Positions 1 through 10,107 are shown, counted from the stretch's first letter. The stretch: DNA of 16,943 nucleotides from Leptospira barantonii (GCF_002811925.1 NZ_NPDS01000012.1:37501-54443), one strand, 5' to 3'. Notes: generated by a model from the letters alone, not told the origin. Program-made: numbers and translations.

Positions 1-933
<933 letters not shown>

Positions 934-952
934 TCAAGGAACAAAAATCAGA

Positions 953-1860
953 ATGGGATTTTGGAAGCGTCTGTTTTCGCCAAAAAAAGAATATCGATCG
1001 GCGGCAAAAGAATGGATCGAAAATTCTGAAAGGGTTCAAAAAAGTATTCATCGGGTTTTTGATTTTCTATTCGATTCCACTTTGAAGGAATTGATGCCCG
1101 AAAAAATTTCCATCTCCTTGGAACCGATCGGAGGATTGAAAATTCCGGAAGAAAAGGTGAGAATCATCCTGCAAGGACTCGACATGCAGGCCATTCTTCC
1201 GTTCAACTCCGTGTCCGAAGCGATGACCGCCGAAACTCAGGAAGCGATTCTCGAACTCGCGGCGGGAACCGTAGCGGCTCCGTCGAAAATTTTTCTGATG
1301 AAGGTTCTCAATCAATCTCCGATCCAGGAGATGTTCTCTCAAGGTCTGGAAAAGATATTAGTAGAATTTAATAAGAAGCTCAATCCTCTCGCGGGAGTTT
1401 TTCAAGCCGCCGGTTTTGAAAAACAAATCTCCGGTTTTCTCGGAACCTTACTTCCCGGTTTTACGGAAAAGATGGCCGAGGTGCTTCACACTTCTTCGGA
1501 AAGCGAAGCGGGTAAGGCTCTTCTTAGAAACACTTTGAAGATTCTTTTTCAAACTGGTTTTGCGGACATCGGTCATCTGGAATCCGCGGATCTCAGAAAA
1601 CATCTTGAGAAATTGAGAACCGCCGTAGCGAACGATCCTCTTTTGGAAAAGAGTATCGAAAAATTTTACGAGAATTTTAGGGACGCGGTCTTAAACGAAT
1701 ACAGAGGTGAAACTCTGAAAGAATTTTTAGGTTACTCCGAAGACGAATATATCCGATTCAGGGACGCGGTTTCCAAAACGACGGCGCAAAACATTCTTGC
1801 CATTCATAAACAAAAACCTCTGACTGGGCTTGTATCCGGACTTCTGGAGGACGTGCTCGG

Positions 1861-1864
<4 letters not shown>
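953..1864 (+). CDS. Hypothetical helical protein
   Basis: I do not recognise this 303-residue protein. It starts at ATG 953, with an AAGGA ribosome-binding site at 936-940, 12 bases upstream. The N-terminus (MGFWKRLFSPKKEYR) is basic and aromatic, like an amphipathic membrane-surface helix. There is no signal peptide and no clear transmembrane segment. The remainder is predominantly helical, with moderately hydrophobic Gly-rich stretches around residues 140-175 (PLAGVFQAAGFEKQISGFLG). It lies 19 bp after the acyltransferase and its TGA overlaps the TTG of the next gene by 4 bases, so the two are very likely translationally coupled. A role beside a membrane-lipid enzyme is suggested only by position. 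Confidence 0.75.
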
Positions 1865-2694
<830 letters not shown>

Positions 2695-2701
2695 CGCGGT
2701 T

Positions 2702-3379
2702 TTAGTCCAATAAACGAACCAGATTGGCCTCGTCTCGCACGTAGATTTTTTTCTTATCCACTTCGATCCATCCTCTACATTTCAGATCGGATAAGGTGCG
2801 AACCAAAGTCTCCGTAGTAACCCCTATGATCGAAGCGAGCACTTCTCTCGTAAACGTGAGTTCGATTTCGGAACCTTCTTCCTTCATCCTATCCAAAAGA
2901 TATTCGGCGACCTGCGCGTGTACTTGACGGGTTCCCATCGAGTAGATCTTATTTTCCGCGTCGCGACTTTCACACGCGATCTTGTCGAAAACGAGATTCC
3001 TAAATTCGGAATCCGTCTGCAAAAGAAGTCTGAACTCCGATTCGGAAACGAATTGAACTTCCGTGTCCTCCAAGGCCACCGCGTTGTGTAGATGTTTCCC
3101 CTCGCCGAACGTATCTCTGAGCCCGACCCAACTTCCTTTATAATGAATTCTGAATGTTTGTTGTTTGTCCGAATTCTTAACGGCTCTGTAGGATCGAACC
3201 GCTCCGGTTAGAATCACGTAAAATCCGGAAGAATTCTCCATTTCTCGAAACAGAATTTCGCCCTTTGTATAAGTTCGAATCTTACGATCGAAATTGGAAT
3301 TCACCAATCGTAAGGGTTCTTTTTTATCCTTCGATGCGTTTTCCGAAATCGGCGCGGCGCTGATTTTGAGTGCGTTCAT
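2702..3379 (-). CDS. Crp/Fnr-family transcriptional regulator
   Basis: The 225-residue protein has an N-terminal cyclic-nucleotide-binding-type beta roll (about residues 30-125; GEILFREMENSSGFYVILTGAVR), a dimerisation helix, and a C-terminal winged helix (about residues 165-220; FTREVLASIIGVTTETLVRTL). The ATG at 3379 follows a strong AAGGAG on the minus strand. It lacks the N-terminal cysteine cluster of true Fnr. In the effector pocket the Arg-Ser pair that holds the cAMP phosphate in CRP appears replaced (EGKHLHNA), so the ligand, if any, is unlikely to be cAMP. The recognition helix reads E-T-L-V-R, closer to Fnr/FixK than to CRP. It has its own promoter candidate and a 10-bp direct repeat upstream. 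The target genes cannot be read from this window. Confidence 0.88.
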   Translation of the reverse strand: MNALKISAAPISENASKDKKEPLRLVNSNFDRKIRTYTKGEILFREMENSSGFYVILTGAVRSYRAVKNSDKQQTFRIHYKGSWVGLRDTFGEGKHLHNAVALEDTEVQFVSESEFRLLLQTDSEFRNLVFDKIACESRDAENKIYSMGTRQVHAQVAEYLLDRMKEEGSEIELTFTREVLASIIGVTTETLVRTLSDLKCRGWIEVDKKKIYVRDEANLVRLLD

Positions 3380-3402
3380 GGATTTCTCCTTCCTTGGCTT
3401 TA

Positions 3403-3431
3403 TTGATACCCTTTTCCGAGGTTTCCGTCAA
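3403..3431 (-). promoter_or_regulatory. Sigma-70-type promoter of the Crp/Fnr-like gene
   Basis: On the minus strand TTGACG (3431-3426) is followed after exactly 17 bases by TATCAA (3408-3403), matching 5/6 and 4/6 of the consensus. It lies 24 bases upstream of the ATG and directly before the ribosome-binding site. Confidence 0.5.
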
Positions 3432-3449
3432 TGGGCGACGGGGTATGAA

Positions 3450-3479
3450 GCGGATTGAGACGGTTTTCGGCGGATTGAG
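3450..3479. repeat. 10-bp direct repeat upstream of the Crp/Fnr-like promoter
   Basis: GCGGATTGAG occurs at 3450-3459 and again at 3470-3479, a 20-bp period that puts both copies on the same face of the helix. CGGTTTTC is also repeated (3461-3468 and 3491-3498). The copies lie roughly 60 and 80 bp upstream of the predicted transcription start, where an activator could bind. The binding protein is unknown. Confidence 0.45.
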
Positions 3480-3509
3480 CGGAGAAAAATCGGTTTTCAC
3501 GGTGCAAAC

Positions 3510-4178
3510 TCATTCGGCGAATTCTAAAATTCTCCGTTTCGGATCCGCGAACCAACGAAGAACGACGTCCGAAACCATTTCCCATTTTTGCGGTTCGTCA
3601 AAATGACCCGGTGAACCCGGTATGGAATAAAGACGTTTGATCGGAGAATCGATCCGATTCAATAGAACTTGATTGGATGCGATCGCGCGAAAATCGAGGG
3701 CGCCTACGATGTTCAGCAAGGGTGCGTGACTGAATACGACGTTCAAGGGAAGAGGACCGTCTCCGATCAATACGAGACTTTCGATCTCTCCTTTCAAAAC
3801 GGAAGCGGCTCGAAATACCCGTTCGGAAACGTTCGAAAGACTTAAGTAAGCGAATTTTAAGTTTTTGGTTTCGGGAAGAATTCTTAGCTGTCTCGTCGTG
3901 GCGATCAATCGATCGGCTAACAACGATTCGTCGAAACGATTGGCGGAGATTCTTTTTTCGTCCTCGGTCAAAAGTTCCGAGATGAACAGGGTCGCCACTC
4001 CGTGTTCGTCCAGGTTTTGACGAAGTTGAACGAATCGATCCTTATATTTTTCTCCCCTTTCACCGAATACGAAGATCACGAGCAATTCCGTTTTTTCGGG
4101 AAGACGCAAATCTCCCGTGATATCGATCTGATTGACTCGAAAGGCCAGTGTTTTCGTTGAATCGTCGTCTCGTTTCAT
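3510..4178 (-). CDS. Alpha/beta-hydrolase-fold protein, probably inactive
   Basis: The whole length resembles the dienelactone-hydrolase-like domain that is often fused to or found beside phosphoribosyltransferases. The markers are ITGDLRLPE at the start, a LLTEDEK...RFDESLLADRLIATTRQLR stretch, IVGALD for the acid turn, and a PGSPGHFDEP ending. The nucleophile elbow, normally G-x-S-x-G, reads SLSNV here; the oxyanion-loop HG is replaced (VFGERGE); and the catalytic His seems displaced by one residue. It may therefore be a pseudo-enzyme. The start is uncertain. ATG 4178 fits the family N-terminus and the promoter just upstream; ATG 4205 and TTG 4244 are in-frame alternatives, and none has a clear ribosome-binding site. 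No phosphoribosyltransferase partner lies nearby. Confidence 0.7.
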   Translation of the reverse strand: MKRDDDSTKTLAFRVNQIDITGDLRLPEKTELLVIFVFGERGEKYKDRFVQLRQNLDEHGVATLFISELLTEDEKRISANRFDESLLADRLIATTRQLRILPETKNLKFAYLSLSNVSERVFRAASVLKGEIESLVLIGDGPLPLNVVFSHAPLLNIVGALDFRAIASNQVLLNRIDSPIKRLYSIPGSPGHFDEPQKWEMVSDVVLRWFADPKRRILEFAE

Positions 4179-4193
4179 AAAGATCGAATCGAT

Positions 4194-4222
4194 ATCGTAA
4201 CTCATGAAAAAAAGAAGGTCAA
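4194..4222 (-). promoter_or_regulatory. Candidate promoter of the hydrolase-fold gene
   Basis: TTGACC (4222-4217, minus strand) is separated by 17 bases from TACGAT (4199-4194), matching 5/6 and 4/6 of the sigma-70 consensus. Transcription would begin near 4187, leaving a leader of only about 10 bases before ATG 4178 and excluding the two longer starts. Confidence 0.35.
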
Positions 4223-4326
4223 CGCGGGAAGGGATATGTTGCAAACGGACGGGATTTTCGGTGAACTGAGAGGGTAAAAAACGGAATCGACTTCGGAACA
4301 GAATTCGCGTTAGACGTCATCGCCTA

Positions 4327-4353
4327 AACTTCTATACTTAAGTTATAGAAGTT
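4327..4353 (-). terminator. Perfect hairpin over the stop codon of the response regulator
   Basis: AACTTCTATA (4327-4336) pairs perfectly with TATAGAAGTT (4344-4353) around a 7-base loop, and the TAA stop lies in this structure. There is no U-tract after it, so it could be a weak terminator, an RNA 3'-end stabiliser, or a processing site at the end of the signalling operon. Confidence 0.4.
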
Positions 4354-5077
4354 CTTTGATCTTAGAGATGTATTTTCTTCCCACGGGGAGTTGTGTTTCT
4401 TCCTCGTCCTTGAGATACACCGAATAATTTCCCATGTTATCGCTTTGAAGATGGGAAAGTTTTTCCAAGTTGATGATGTATTGTTTGTAGATTCTTAAAA
4501 ATCGAGTCGGAGGAAGTTTCGTTTCGAGACTTTTTAAGGACTTATAGGTTACGTATTCCCTCGCGTCCGTGTGAACCAAACTGAAGTTGTCTCGGGAAGA
4601 GATATAATTGATGTCCTTGTAAGGGATCAGGAAGTGATTTTCCTTTTCGAGAATAAAAAGACCGTGTTCGTTAAATACGTTCTTAGGCGTTGGCTCCTCG
4701 ACCTTTTCCAAAAATTGGATCGCACGATCGACCGCTTTGTAAAAACGTTCCTTCGAAAAAGGTTTGAGAAGATAGTCGATGGCGCCCAATTCGAACGCTT
4801 CGATCGCCTTATCTTTTAAAGCGGTTATAAAAATCACGTAAGGCGAAATCTCAAGTCGTTCCAAAATTTCCAATCCGGAAAGAAGAGGAAGATTGATGTC
4901 GAAAAAAGCGAGGTCGACCGTTTCCGATTGGAGATATTCCAAGGCTTCCTCTCCGTCCTTTGCGACCTTACAAAGTTTCAGTTCGGGACGAGAAAGACAA
5001 AAGTTGACGAGGAGTTCCCGAGTCGGGGCTTCGTCCTCGACGATTACGGTTCTCCATTCTTTATTCGCGTTTGCCAT
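4343..5077 (-). CDS. LytTR-type response regulator (LytR/AlgR family)
   Basis: This 244-residue regulator has an N-terminal receiver domain (about 8-125) with acidic pocket E14-D15, phospho-acceptor D60 in FFDINLP, T85, and K105-P106 in LLKPF. A LytTR DNA-binding domain follows (about 140-240; FLIPYKDINYISSRDN, FLRIYKQYIINLEK, LPVGRKYISKIKEL). All receiver residues needed for phosphorylation are present. LytTR proteins bind paired direct repeats of about 9-10 bp. The ATG at 5077 overlaps the end of the LytS-type kinase gene by 17 bp, so that kinase is its expected partner. It is the last gene of a four-gene operon and the only response regulator in the window. Confidence 0.92.
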   Translation of the reverse strand: MANANKEWRTVIVEDEAPTRELLVNFCLSRPELKLCKVAKDGEEALEYLQSETVDLAFFDINLPLLSGLEILERLEISPYVIFITALKDKAIEAFELGAIDYLLKPFSKERFYKAVDRAIQFLEKVEEPTPKNVFNEHGLFILEKENHFLIPYKDINYISSRDNFSLVHTDAREYVTYKSLKSLETKLPPTRFLRIYKQYIINLEKLSHLQSDNMGNYSVYLKDEEETQLPVGRKYISKIKELL

Positions 5078-6968
5078 CGATGATCAAATCGGAAAGTTTT
5101 TCGTTGTTCGGTTTATCGAAGGTAACGGTGACGATCGTTCCGCCTTCGGGGTGATTTTCCATTTTAACTTCCGAATCGTAAAGATAAAATTTAAGACGAT
5201 CCGATATGTTCGCCAAAGTACGGGAATGAATCGTTTCCGATTTGAGTCCGACTCCGTCGTCTCGGATGAGAATATGGGTTTTACTTCCTTCGATAAACGC
5301 CTTCACGTGAATCGTCCCGCGTCCTTTTTTATTTCTCAAACCGTGAAGATAAGAATTCTCCACTATGGGTTGAAGAGTCAAAGGAGGAAGTTGACATTTG
5401 CCGAAGTTCCCCACCTTCTCGATTTTTATATCGATGAAGTCCGAGAATCTGAGTTTGAGAAGTTTGAGATAATTCTCCATAAATTCCCATTCAACGTTGA
5501 ACGGCACGAGAGGTTTGTTCGCCTGATCGGTAAGAAAACGATAATTGTCCGCGAGCATTAAGATCGCGGAATCCGCAAGTTCGGAATTCGTCTGAAGATA
5601 AGAATGAATGATGCTCAACGTGTTGAATAAAAAGTGCGGACTCATCCGATCTTGAAGGGTCTTTAAGTTGTTCTCCGCGTGTCTCGCCTTCTCTTCGGTT
5701 TCCTTACGTTCCGTGATGTCGTTTCGGATCGCGAGATACTGATACGGCTTACCCTTATCGTCGAGAATCGGAGAAATCGTAGTATCCACCCAATAGAACC
5801 TGCCGTCCTTGGCTCTGTTCTTGATTTCCCCTTTCCAGATTTTACCGCCTGAAATCGTTTTCCATAATTCTTTAAAGAATTCTTTGGAATGATAACCGGA
5901 GTTTACAATTCTATGATTTTGTCCGAGAAGTTCGTCACGAGAATAACCGCTGATGTTGCAGAAGTTCTGGTTTACGTAGATGATCGTTCCCGCTCGATCC
6001 GTAAACGCAACGATCGAAACGGCGTTTAACGCGGTTTGAAAATCGGAAAGTTCCTTGAGCGAGCCTTTCAATTCTCTTTCGATCTCTTTCGTATGAGTGA
6101 TGTCCACACCAACGAACCATTTTTCCCAACCCGGCAAAGAAAACTCGGAGGACAGATTGGAAAGAAGAATGGTTTTCGTTTTCCCGTCCTTTGCGAGCAG
6201 TTCAAGTTCCCAGTTCTTAAAATCCGAATCGAAAATTTCGGAATCCATCTTCAAGGAAGAAGCGTTCGGTTCCTTTAAAAGTTTTGTTTGTAAAAAACCT
6301 TCTCGACCGAGAACCTCCGCTTCGGAATATCCGATCACTCGCTCACATTCGTGATTCCAAGAAACAAAACGAAAGGAAGAATCCACCGCCATAAAAAGAA
6401 TGGGCATGTTCTCGAGGACCTTTCTCATTCGTTCCTCGCTTTCCTGCAAAGAACGTCTCAGAATTTTTTCGGAGATCAGACCGCCGTAATAACGAATCCA
6501 ATCCTCGGCTTCGGAAGATTCGGTTCGGGTCTTCGGCAAAAATAAAACAAACACGCCTAACGTTCTTTTTTCGAATACGATCGGAAGAAGCGCGAGCTCA
6601 AACACTCGATCCTTGAGCATCGAAGGCGCGGATAACTCGGCGGACAAGTCGAGATCCCAAGGAACCCGCTTTTCTGCGGTGGATAGGAATAAAAGTTCGT
6701 AAAGTTTGTAAGTTCTTGTGTTTGAAAGAATTCGAGCGGAACGAACCGGCTCGATCGACTCGGAAATAAATTGCGATTCGAGAATCAACGCATCCGAATT
6801 CAAGATCCAAACCTGTCCGTACAAGGCGGAAAATTCCCGGGACAACTTTTCCAATATCTTCGAAAGCGAAACGTCGAGAGAAATCGTTTCTCCGTTGAGA
6901 CCGGATAAGAATTCCAAGATCTCGACTTTCTTGGAAATTCGATTCAATTCTTTTTGGTTTTCGCTCAT
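5061..6968 (-). CDS. GAF-PAS-PAS sensor histidine kinase, LytS type
   Basis: This is a 635-residue kinase without transmembrane segments. Residues of about 15-165 look like a GAF domain. Two PAS domains follow: about 180-300 (VLENMPILFMAVDSSFRFVS) and about 305-425, the second being an Aer-like PAS/PAC ending in YLAIRNDITERKE. A short coiled coil leads to the LytS/YehU-class His_kinase domain, with phospho-acceptor H445 in MSPHFLFNTL. The ATPase domain has N538 in PIVENSYLHG and a DDGVGL loop. Its ATG overlaps the TGA of the preceding gene by 4 bases, with only weak ribosome-binding sequence, which points to translational coupling. It should autophosphorylate in the cytoplasm and pass phosphate to the downstream LytTR regulator. 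The signal (small ligand, redox or light through GAF/PAS) cannot be read from the sequence. Confidence 0.9.
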   Translation of the reverse strand: MSENQKELNRISKKVEILEFLSGLNGETISLDVSLSKILEKLSREFSALYGQVWILNSDALILESQFISESIEPVRSARILSNTRTYKLYELLFLSTAEKRVPWDLDLSAELSAPSMLKDRVFELALLPIVFEKRTLGVFVLFLPKTRTESSEAEDWIRYYGGLISEKILRRSLQESEERMRKVLENMPILFMAVDSSFRFVSWNHECERVIGYSEAEVLGREGFLQTKLLKEPNASSLKMDSEIFDSDFKNWELELLAKDGKTKTILLSNLSSEFSLPGWEKWFVGVDITHTKEIERELKGSLKELSDFQTALNAVSIVAFTDRAGTIIYVNQNFCNISGYSRDELLGQNHRIVNSGYHSKEFFKELWKTISGGKIWKGEIKNRAKDGRFYWVDTTISPILDDKGKPYQYLAIRNDITERKETEEKARHAENNLKTLQDRMSPHFLFNTLSIIHSYLQTNSELADSAILMLADNYRFLTDQANKPLVPFNVEWEFMENYLKLLKLRFSDFIDIKIEKVGNFGKCQLPPLTLQPIVENSYLHGLRNKKGRGTIHVKAFIEGSKTHILIRDDGVGLKSETIHSRTLANISDRLKFYLYDSEVKMENHPEGGTIVTVTFDKPNNEKLSDLIIDGKRE

Positions 6969-7675
6969 GGAGCAGGTATGTCCAAATTTTTTCTGGCGTT
7001 CAACAACTCGTCTTTGCTTTCTCGCAAAGAATGAAGACGATCTTCTATGATCTTTAAAGAAGAATCGGGATAATTCCTGCCCGCGTCCTTAAAAAATTTG
7101 ACGCTGTATTCTAGGATCTCGGTCATATCGTTCGATTTTTTGATCTTGGAGTCGAGATAAAATTCCATATCCGGTTTCGCGACCTCTCGTCCTTCCAACA
7201 AGGCACCTCGGACCTCGTCCATCTTCTCTTCGTCTTTCATTCGTTTCTCTTCTTGTTCCTTGGTCAACTCCCTTGGAATCAATGAATTGTTCGGGAATCG
7301 ATCCGCGAGCGGTTTGACTTTTTGAATCACTTCCTTGCGAATTCTTTCCTTTTCCTCGGGTGATAAACTAGAATATCCGCCCGTTGCGACGTTTGTGTTG
7401 TCCCCATTCTCGTTCGTTTCCGAATCGGTATCGTTCGAGTTTTCCGGTTCTCCGGACTTTGAAAAATCCAAAAAATTTCCGGATTCAAAGATGGAATCCT
7501 CTTCTCTGTCTACCGTGTTTCTGCTAAGACCGCTCGGAAGTTTCTCGTTGTTTTCGGAATCGTTTCCGGAAAAAAAACCTCCGTCCGAAAAAACGAAATA
7601 GGACAAAACAATTGATAAAATTATAATACTAGAATATACGATTTTCTTTTTCATTCCGTTTCCGTTTTGCGCCAT
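6965..7675 (-). CDS. Membrane-anchored hypothetical protein of the signalling operon
   Basis: I do not recognise this 236-residue protein. A basic N-terminus and one hydrophobic segment (IVYSSIIILSIVLSYFVF, about residues 12-29) form a signal anchor without a lipobox Cys. Residues of about 35-100 are Ser, Asn, Glu and Asp-rich and probably disordered. Residues of about 105-230 are charged and helical, with coiled-coil character (SPEEKERIRKEVIQKV, LTKEQEEKRMKDEEKM). The C-terminal domain should therefore face the periplasm. ATG 7675 was chosen; ATG 7654 (MKKKIV) is an equally possible start closer to the anchor. It lies 24 bp after the substrate-binding-like kinase gene and overlaps the second kinase gene by 4 bp, so it is probably a membrane partner or accessory of this signalling set. 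Confidence 0.75.
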   Translation of the reverse strand: MAQNGNGMKKKIVYSSIIILSIVLSYFVFSDGGFFSGNDSENNEKLPSGLSRNTVDREEDSIFESGNFLDFSKSGEPENSNDTDSETNENGDNTNVATGGYSSLSPEEKERIRKEVIQKVKPLADRFPNNSLIPRELTKEQEEKRMKDEEKMDEVRGALLEGREVAKPDMEFYLDSKIKKSNDMTEILEYSVKFFKDAGRNYPDSSLKIIEDRLHSLRESKDELLNARKNLDIPAP

Positions 7676-7699
7676 TCGATCCGTTAAGCGCGATTCTTT

Positions 7700-10000
7700 T
7701 CAATCGTTCGACTGCAAGGGAAGAAAAATCCTGAAATTACTTCCGCCGTTCACTCTGGACTCGAGGGTGATCTCTCCGTTCATTTTATGGAGAATGGTTC
7801 TTGAAATCGAAAGTCCCAACCCGGTTCCTCCGATCCTTTTGTTTCGATCGTTCGGAATTCGGAAGAATCGTTCGAATACCTTTTCGATATACTTCGGATC
7901 GATTCCCACTCCGGTGTCCTTGAGATTGATCTCCAATTTTCCGGCGCCCGACTCGATCATTTTGATTTCTATCTTTCCCTTTTCCGTATATTTGATCGCG
8001 TTGACGAAAAGGTTCGTGATCACCTGGGAAAATTCGAATCGAATCCCCTTCACCTTGAGTTTCTTGATCAAACTCAAGTCCACGTCCAAACCCTTCTCCT
8101 TAGCGGAAGGCCCGTTGGAATACACGACCTCTTCGATCACCAACGCTGGATCGAAATTCTCGATCAAACCCGAGTTATCCTCTCCTCTTACCTCTTCGAA
8201 CTTCAGAAGATTTTCGATCAGATGATTGAGACGTTTGATATTCTTTTCGATCACGTCCAACATTCCGCTCTGATCCTTGTTCAAGGAAGAATTGAGTTCC
8301 GTTCTAAGAAGTTCGAAGTAACCCTGTATATTCGTCATCGGAGAACGCAACTCGTGACTGATGTTGGAAATAAATTCGTGCTTTGCCTGTTCGGTTTCCT
8401 TCTTTTCCGAATCGTAAAGGATATGGACCTGATAGATTTTTCTCGCCCTTTCAAACAAGGCGGTGATGCTCAACGAGACGGCCATCTCGGATTTGTCCTT
8501 CAACCTCATTTTCGCATGATCCACACGAAGCATAGTTTCCGCGGACTTGGTGGGAACGGACCAATCAGTCATCTCGTTCAACGCGGGGAACAGATCCTCC
8601 AATCTTAGATTGCTGATATTGTCCTTACTGTATCCCGAAAGACTTCTAAAATTGTAGTTCCCCACGATCAAGGAACCGGAAACCGAATCCAACAAGATCA
8701 CCGGAATCGGAGAAAACTCGAAGAGATAGTTAAAACGGTCGTCCGAGAACTGAAGTTCCATGGACTTCTTATCCATCTCAAGACCCTGCATCATAAGAAC
8801 ATTATCAATTGCTAATGTTTTTGTTTCCTGAGCTCGGATCTCCTGAAAGAGAAAGTCCAGAATGGAATTGATTCCGGTTCGAATCGCGGAAGCGGTTCCT
8901 TTCAACGGCGATACGGAAAGACGAACGCCCTTTTTAGAATTATAAATATTTAATACAAGATTTTGAAGATCCGAAACCAGATCCCCGAGTTCCCTTCTAT
9001 CTCCGGCTTTTTCCAAAAGACGATTGGACTCGTCCTTTCTACGGAAATGTTCCTCCACAAGAACCGTTTTTCTTTCGCGAAGCGCGTCCGGATAAGATGG
9101 AATCGGATCCTTCGCCGCAAAATCCAAAGCTTCCAAAAGAACGGGAGGCGGTTCCGTGAGATGATTCATGGATCTCCAATAGATTCCTCCCAAATATTCC
9201 AACTCTTCCGACGCGGCTACCGGAGAAAGAATCTCCTTCAAATCCTGAGTCGGTTGTTTGTAAAAGTAATGCAGTTGTTCCGGCTCTATCTTAAACTCAG
9301 GAATATTCTCTTGAACGACGTGTTCCGTAGAATCGCTCGTATTTTCGATCAAAGATTGAATGGCTCTTGTGATCGCGGTTTGTACTTTATGAATTCGTTC
9401 CGGATATGTTTTTGCGAATCTTCCGTTGAACGCGAGCATGTTGACCGGAAGACGATACGGAGGAAGATCGCGTCCGTCCGAAATTCTAAATCCGTTGTTT
9501 AGATAATGAGATTCCTGAACGGAACCGACAAGACCCAAGGTTGTAGTCTGCGCGAACTCGTATTCCAAAAGATACGATCTGGAGAATACGAACGAATGCG
9601 AAATCTTTTTTCGAAAACGGCTCGATCTCAAGAATTCCTGAGCCAATAACTTATCGAGCGAAGTGTTCTGAAGTACCGGGATGATATAAGGAGTTCCTTC
9701 TAAGATGGAATCCGTACTCGAATTGTATCTGGAATAAAACGAATGGATCATTCTCGAAAGAATCATTCCGCGATAAATGGATTTGTTCGGAGCCGTTTTC
9801 TTTAAGTGAAGATCCAACCAAGTGGTGAACGGAATTTCTCCGACTTCGATCTTTCCCGAACTTAAGAAAGCAAGGATCGCGTCGTAGTTTTCCAAGACGC
9901 GAATTTGGACCTGAACTCCTTCCTTTTCGAAAAAGCCCCTGGACTTTGCGTATAAAATCGGGAACGCCGAGATTCTGGATGTGACGGCAATTTCAATCAC
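7700..10000 (-). CDS. Soluble histidine kinase with NrtA/SsuA/THI5-like sensor domain
   Basis: Residues 1 to about 290 have the pattern of the NMT1/SsuA/NrtA substrate-binding family: an opening strand, then [29 protein letters not shown], a [11 protein letters not shown] segment and [15 protein letters not shown]. After a linker (about 300-425) come a PAS domain (about 430-535), a HisKA domain with H549 in ISHELRSPM, and a complete HATPase ([27 protein letters not shown]). There is no transmembrane segment. The GTG start falls right at the first strand, and an in-frame TGA lies at 10075-10073 with no standard start between, so no signal peptide can be hidden upstream. The binding domain therefore appears to be cytoplasmic. 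The ligand is unknown; family members bind nitrate, sulfonates or pyrimidine precursors. It is the first gene of the operon. Confidence 0.88.
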   Translation of the reverse strand: MIEIAVTSRISAFPILYAKSRGFFEKEGVQVQIRVLENYDAILAFLSSGKIEVGEIPFTTWLDLHLKKTAPNKSIYRGMILSRMIHSFYSRYNSSTDSILEGTPYIIPVLQNTSLDKLLAQEFLRSSRFRKKISHSFVFSRSYLLEYEFAQTTTLGLVGSVQESHYLNNGFRISDGRDLPPYRLPVNMLAFNGRFAKTYPERIHKVQTAITRAIQSLIENTSDSTEHVVQENIPEFKIEPEQLHYFYKQPTQDLKEILSPVAASEELEYLGGIYWRSMNHLTEPPPVLLEALDFAAKDPIPSYPDALRERKTVLVEEHFRRKDESNRLLEKAGDRRELGDLVSDLQNLVLNIYNSKKGVRLSVSPLKGTASAIRTGINSILDFLFQEIRAQETKTLAIDNVLMMQGLEMDKKSMELQFSDDRFNYLFEFSPIPVILLDSVSGSLIVGNYNFRSLSGYSKDNISNLRLEDLFPALNEMTDWSVPTKSAETMLRVDHAKMRLKDKSEMAVSLSITALFERARKIYQVHILYDSEKKETEQAKHEFISNISHELRSPMTNIQGYFELLRTELNSSLNKDQSGMLDVIEKNIKRLNHLIENLLKFEEVRGEDNSGLIENFDPALVIEEVVYSNGPSAKEKGLDVDLSLIKKLKVKGIRFEFSQVITNLFVNAIKYTEKGKIEIKMIESGAGKLEINLKDTGVGIDPKYIEKVFERFFRIPNDRNKRIGGTGLGLSISRTILHKMNGEITLESRVNGGSNFRIFLPLQSND

Positions 10001-10007
10001 AGAAGGC

Positions 10008-10035
10008 AGTATTTCGCAAGCGGTGGATTTATCAA
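10008..10035 (-). promoter_or_regulatory. Candidate promoter of the signalling operon
   Basis: On the minus strand TTGATA (10035-10030) is followed after 16 bases by AATACT (10013-10008), matching 5/6 and 4/6 of consensus. Transcription would begin at about the GTG start (10000), which would make the mRNA leaderless and would explain why no ribosome-binding site is visible. Confidence 0.3.
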
Positions 10036-10074
10036 GAATCCCTTGAAATTTCCTCGAAAAGACAAAAAAAGTTC

Positions 10075-10097
10075 ATTCTTTCCGAAGAATCTTCCGA
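10075..10097. promoter_or_regulatory. Operator-like repeats between divergent genes
   Basis: ATTCTT-TCCG-AAGAAT (10075-10090) is a perfect inverted repeat, and TTCCGA occurs at 10080-10085 and 10092-10097. They lie in the 107-bp region between the kinase operon and the divergent transglycosylase gene, a natural place for a shared regulator to bind. Confidence 0.25.
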
Positions 10098-10107
10098 GAG
10101 ACATAAT

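Noticed and set aside
4893..5561. 222-codon plus-strand ORF opposite the kinase/regulator junction
   Set aside because: It lies antisense to two clearly homologous genes, shows no recognisable family, and is explained as a shadow of their codon pattern.
8963..9502. 179-codon plus-strand ORF opposite the substrate-binding-like kinase
   Set aside because: It is very Arg/Phe-rich, typical of an antisense shadow, and has no motif or ribosome-binding site.
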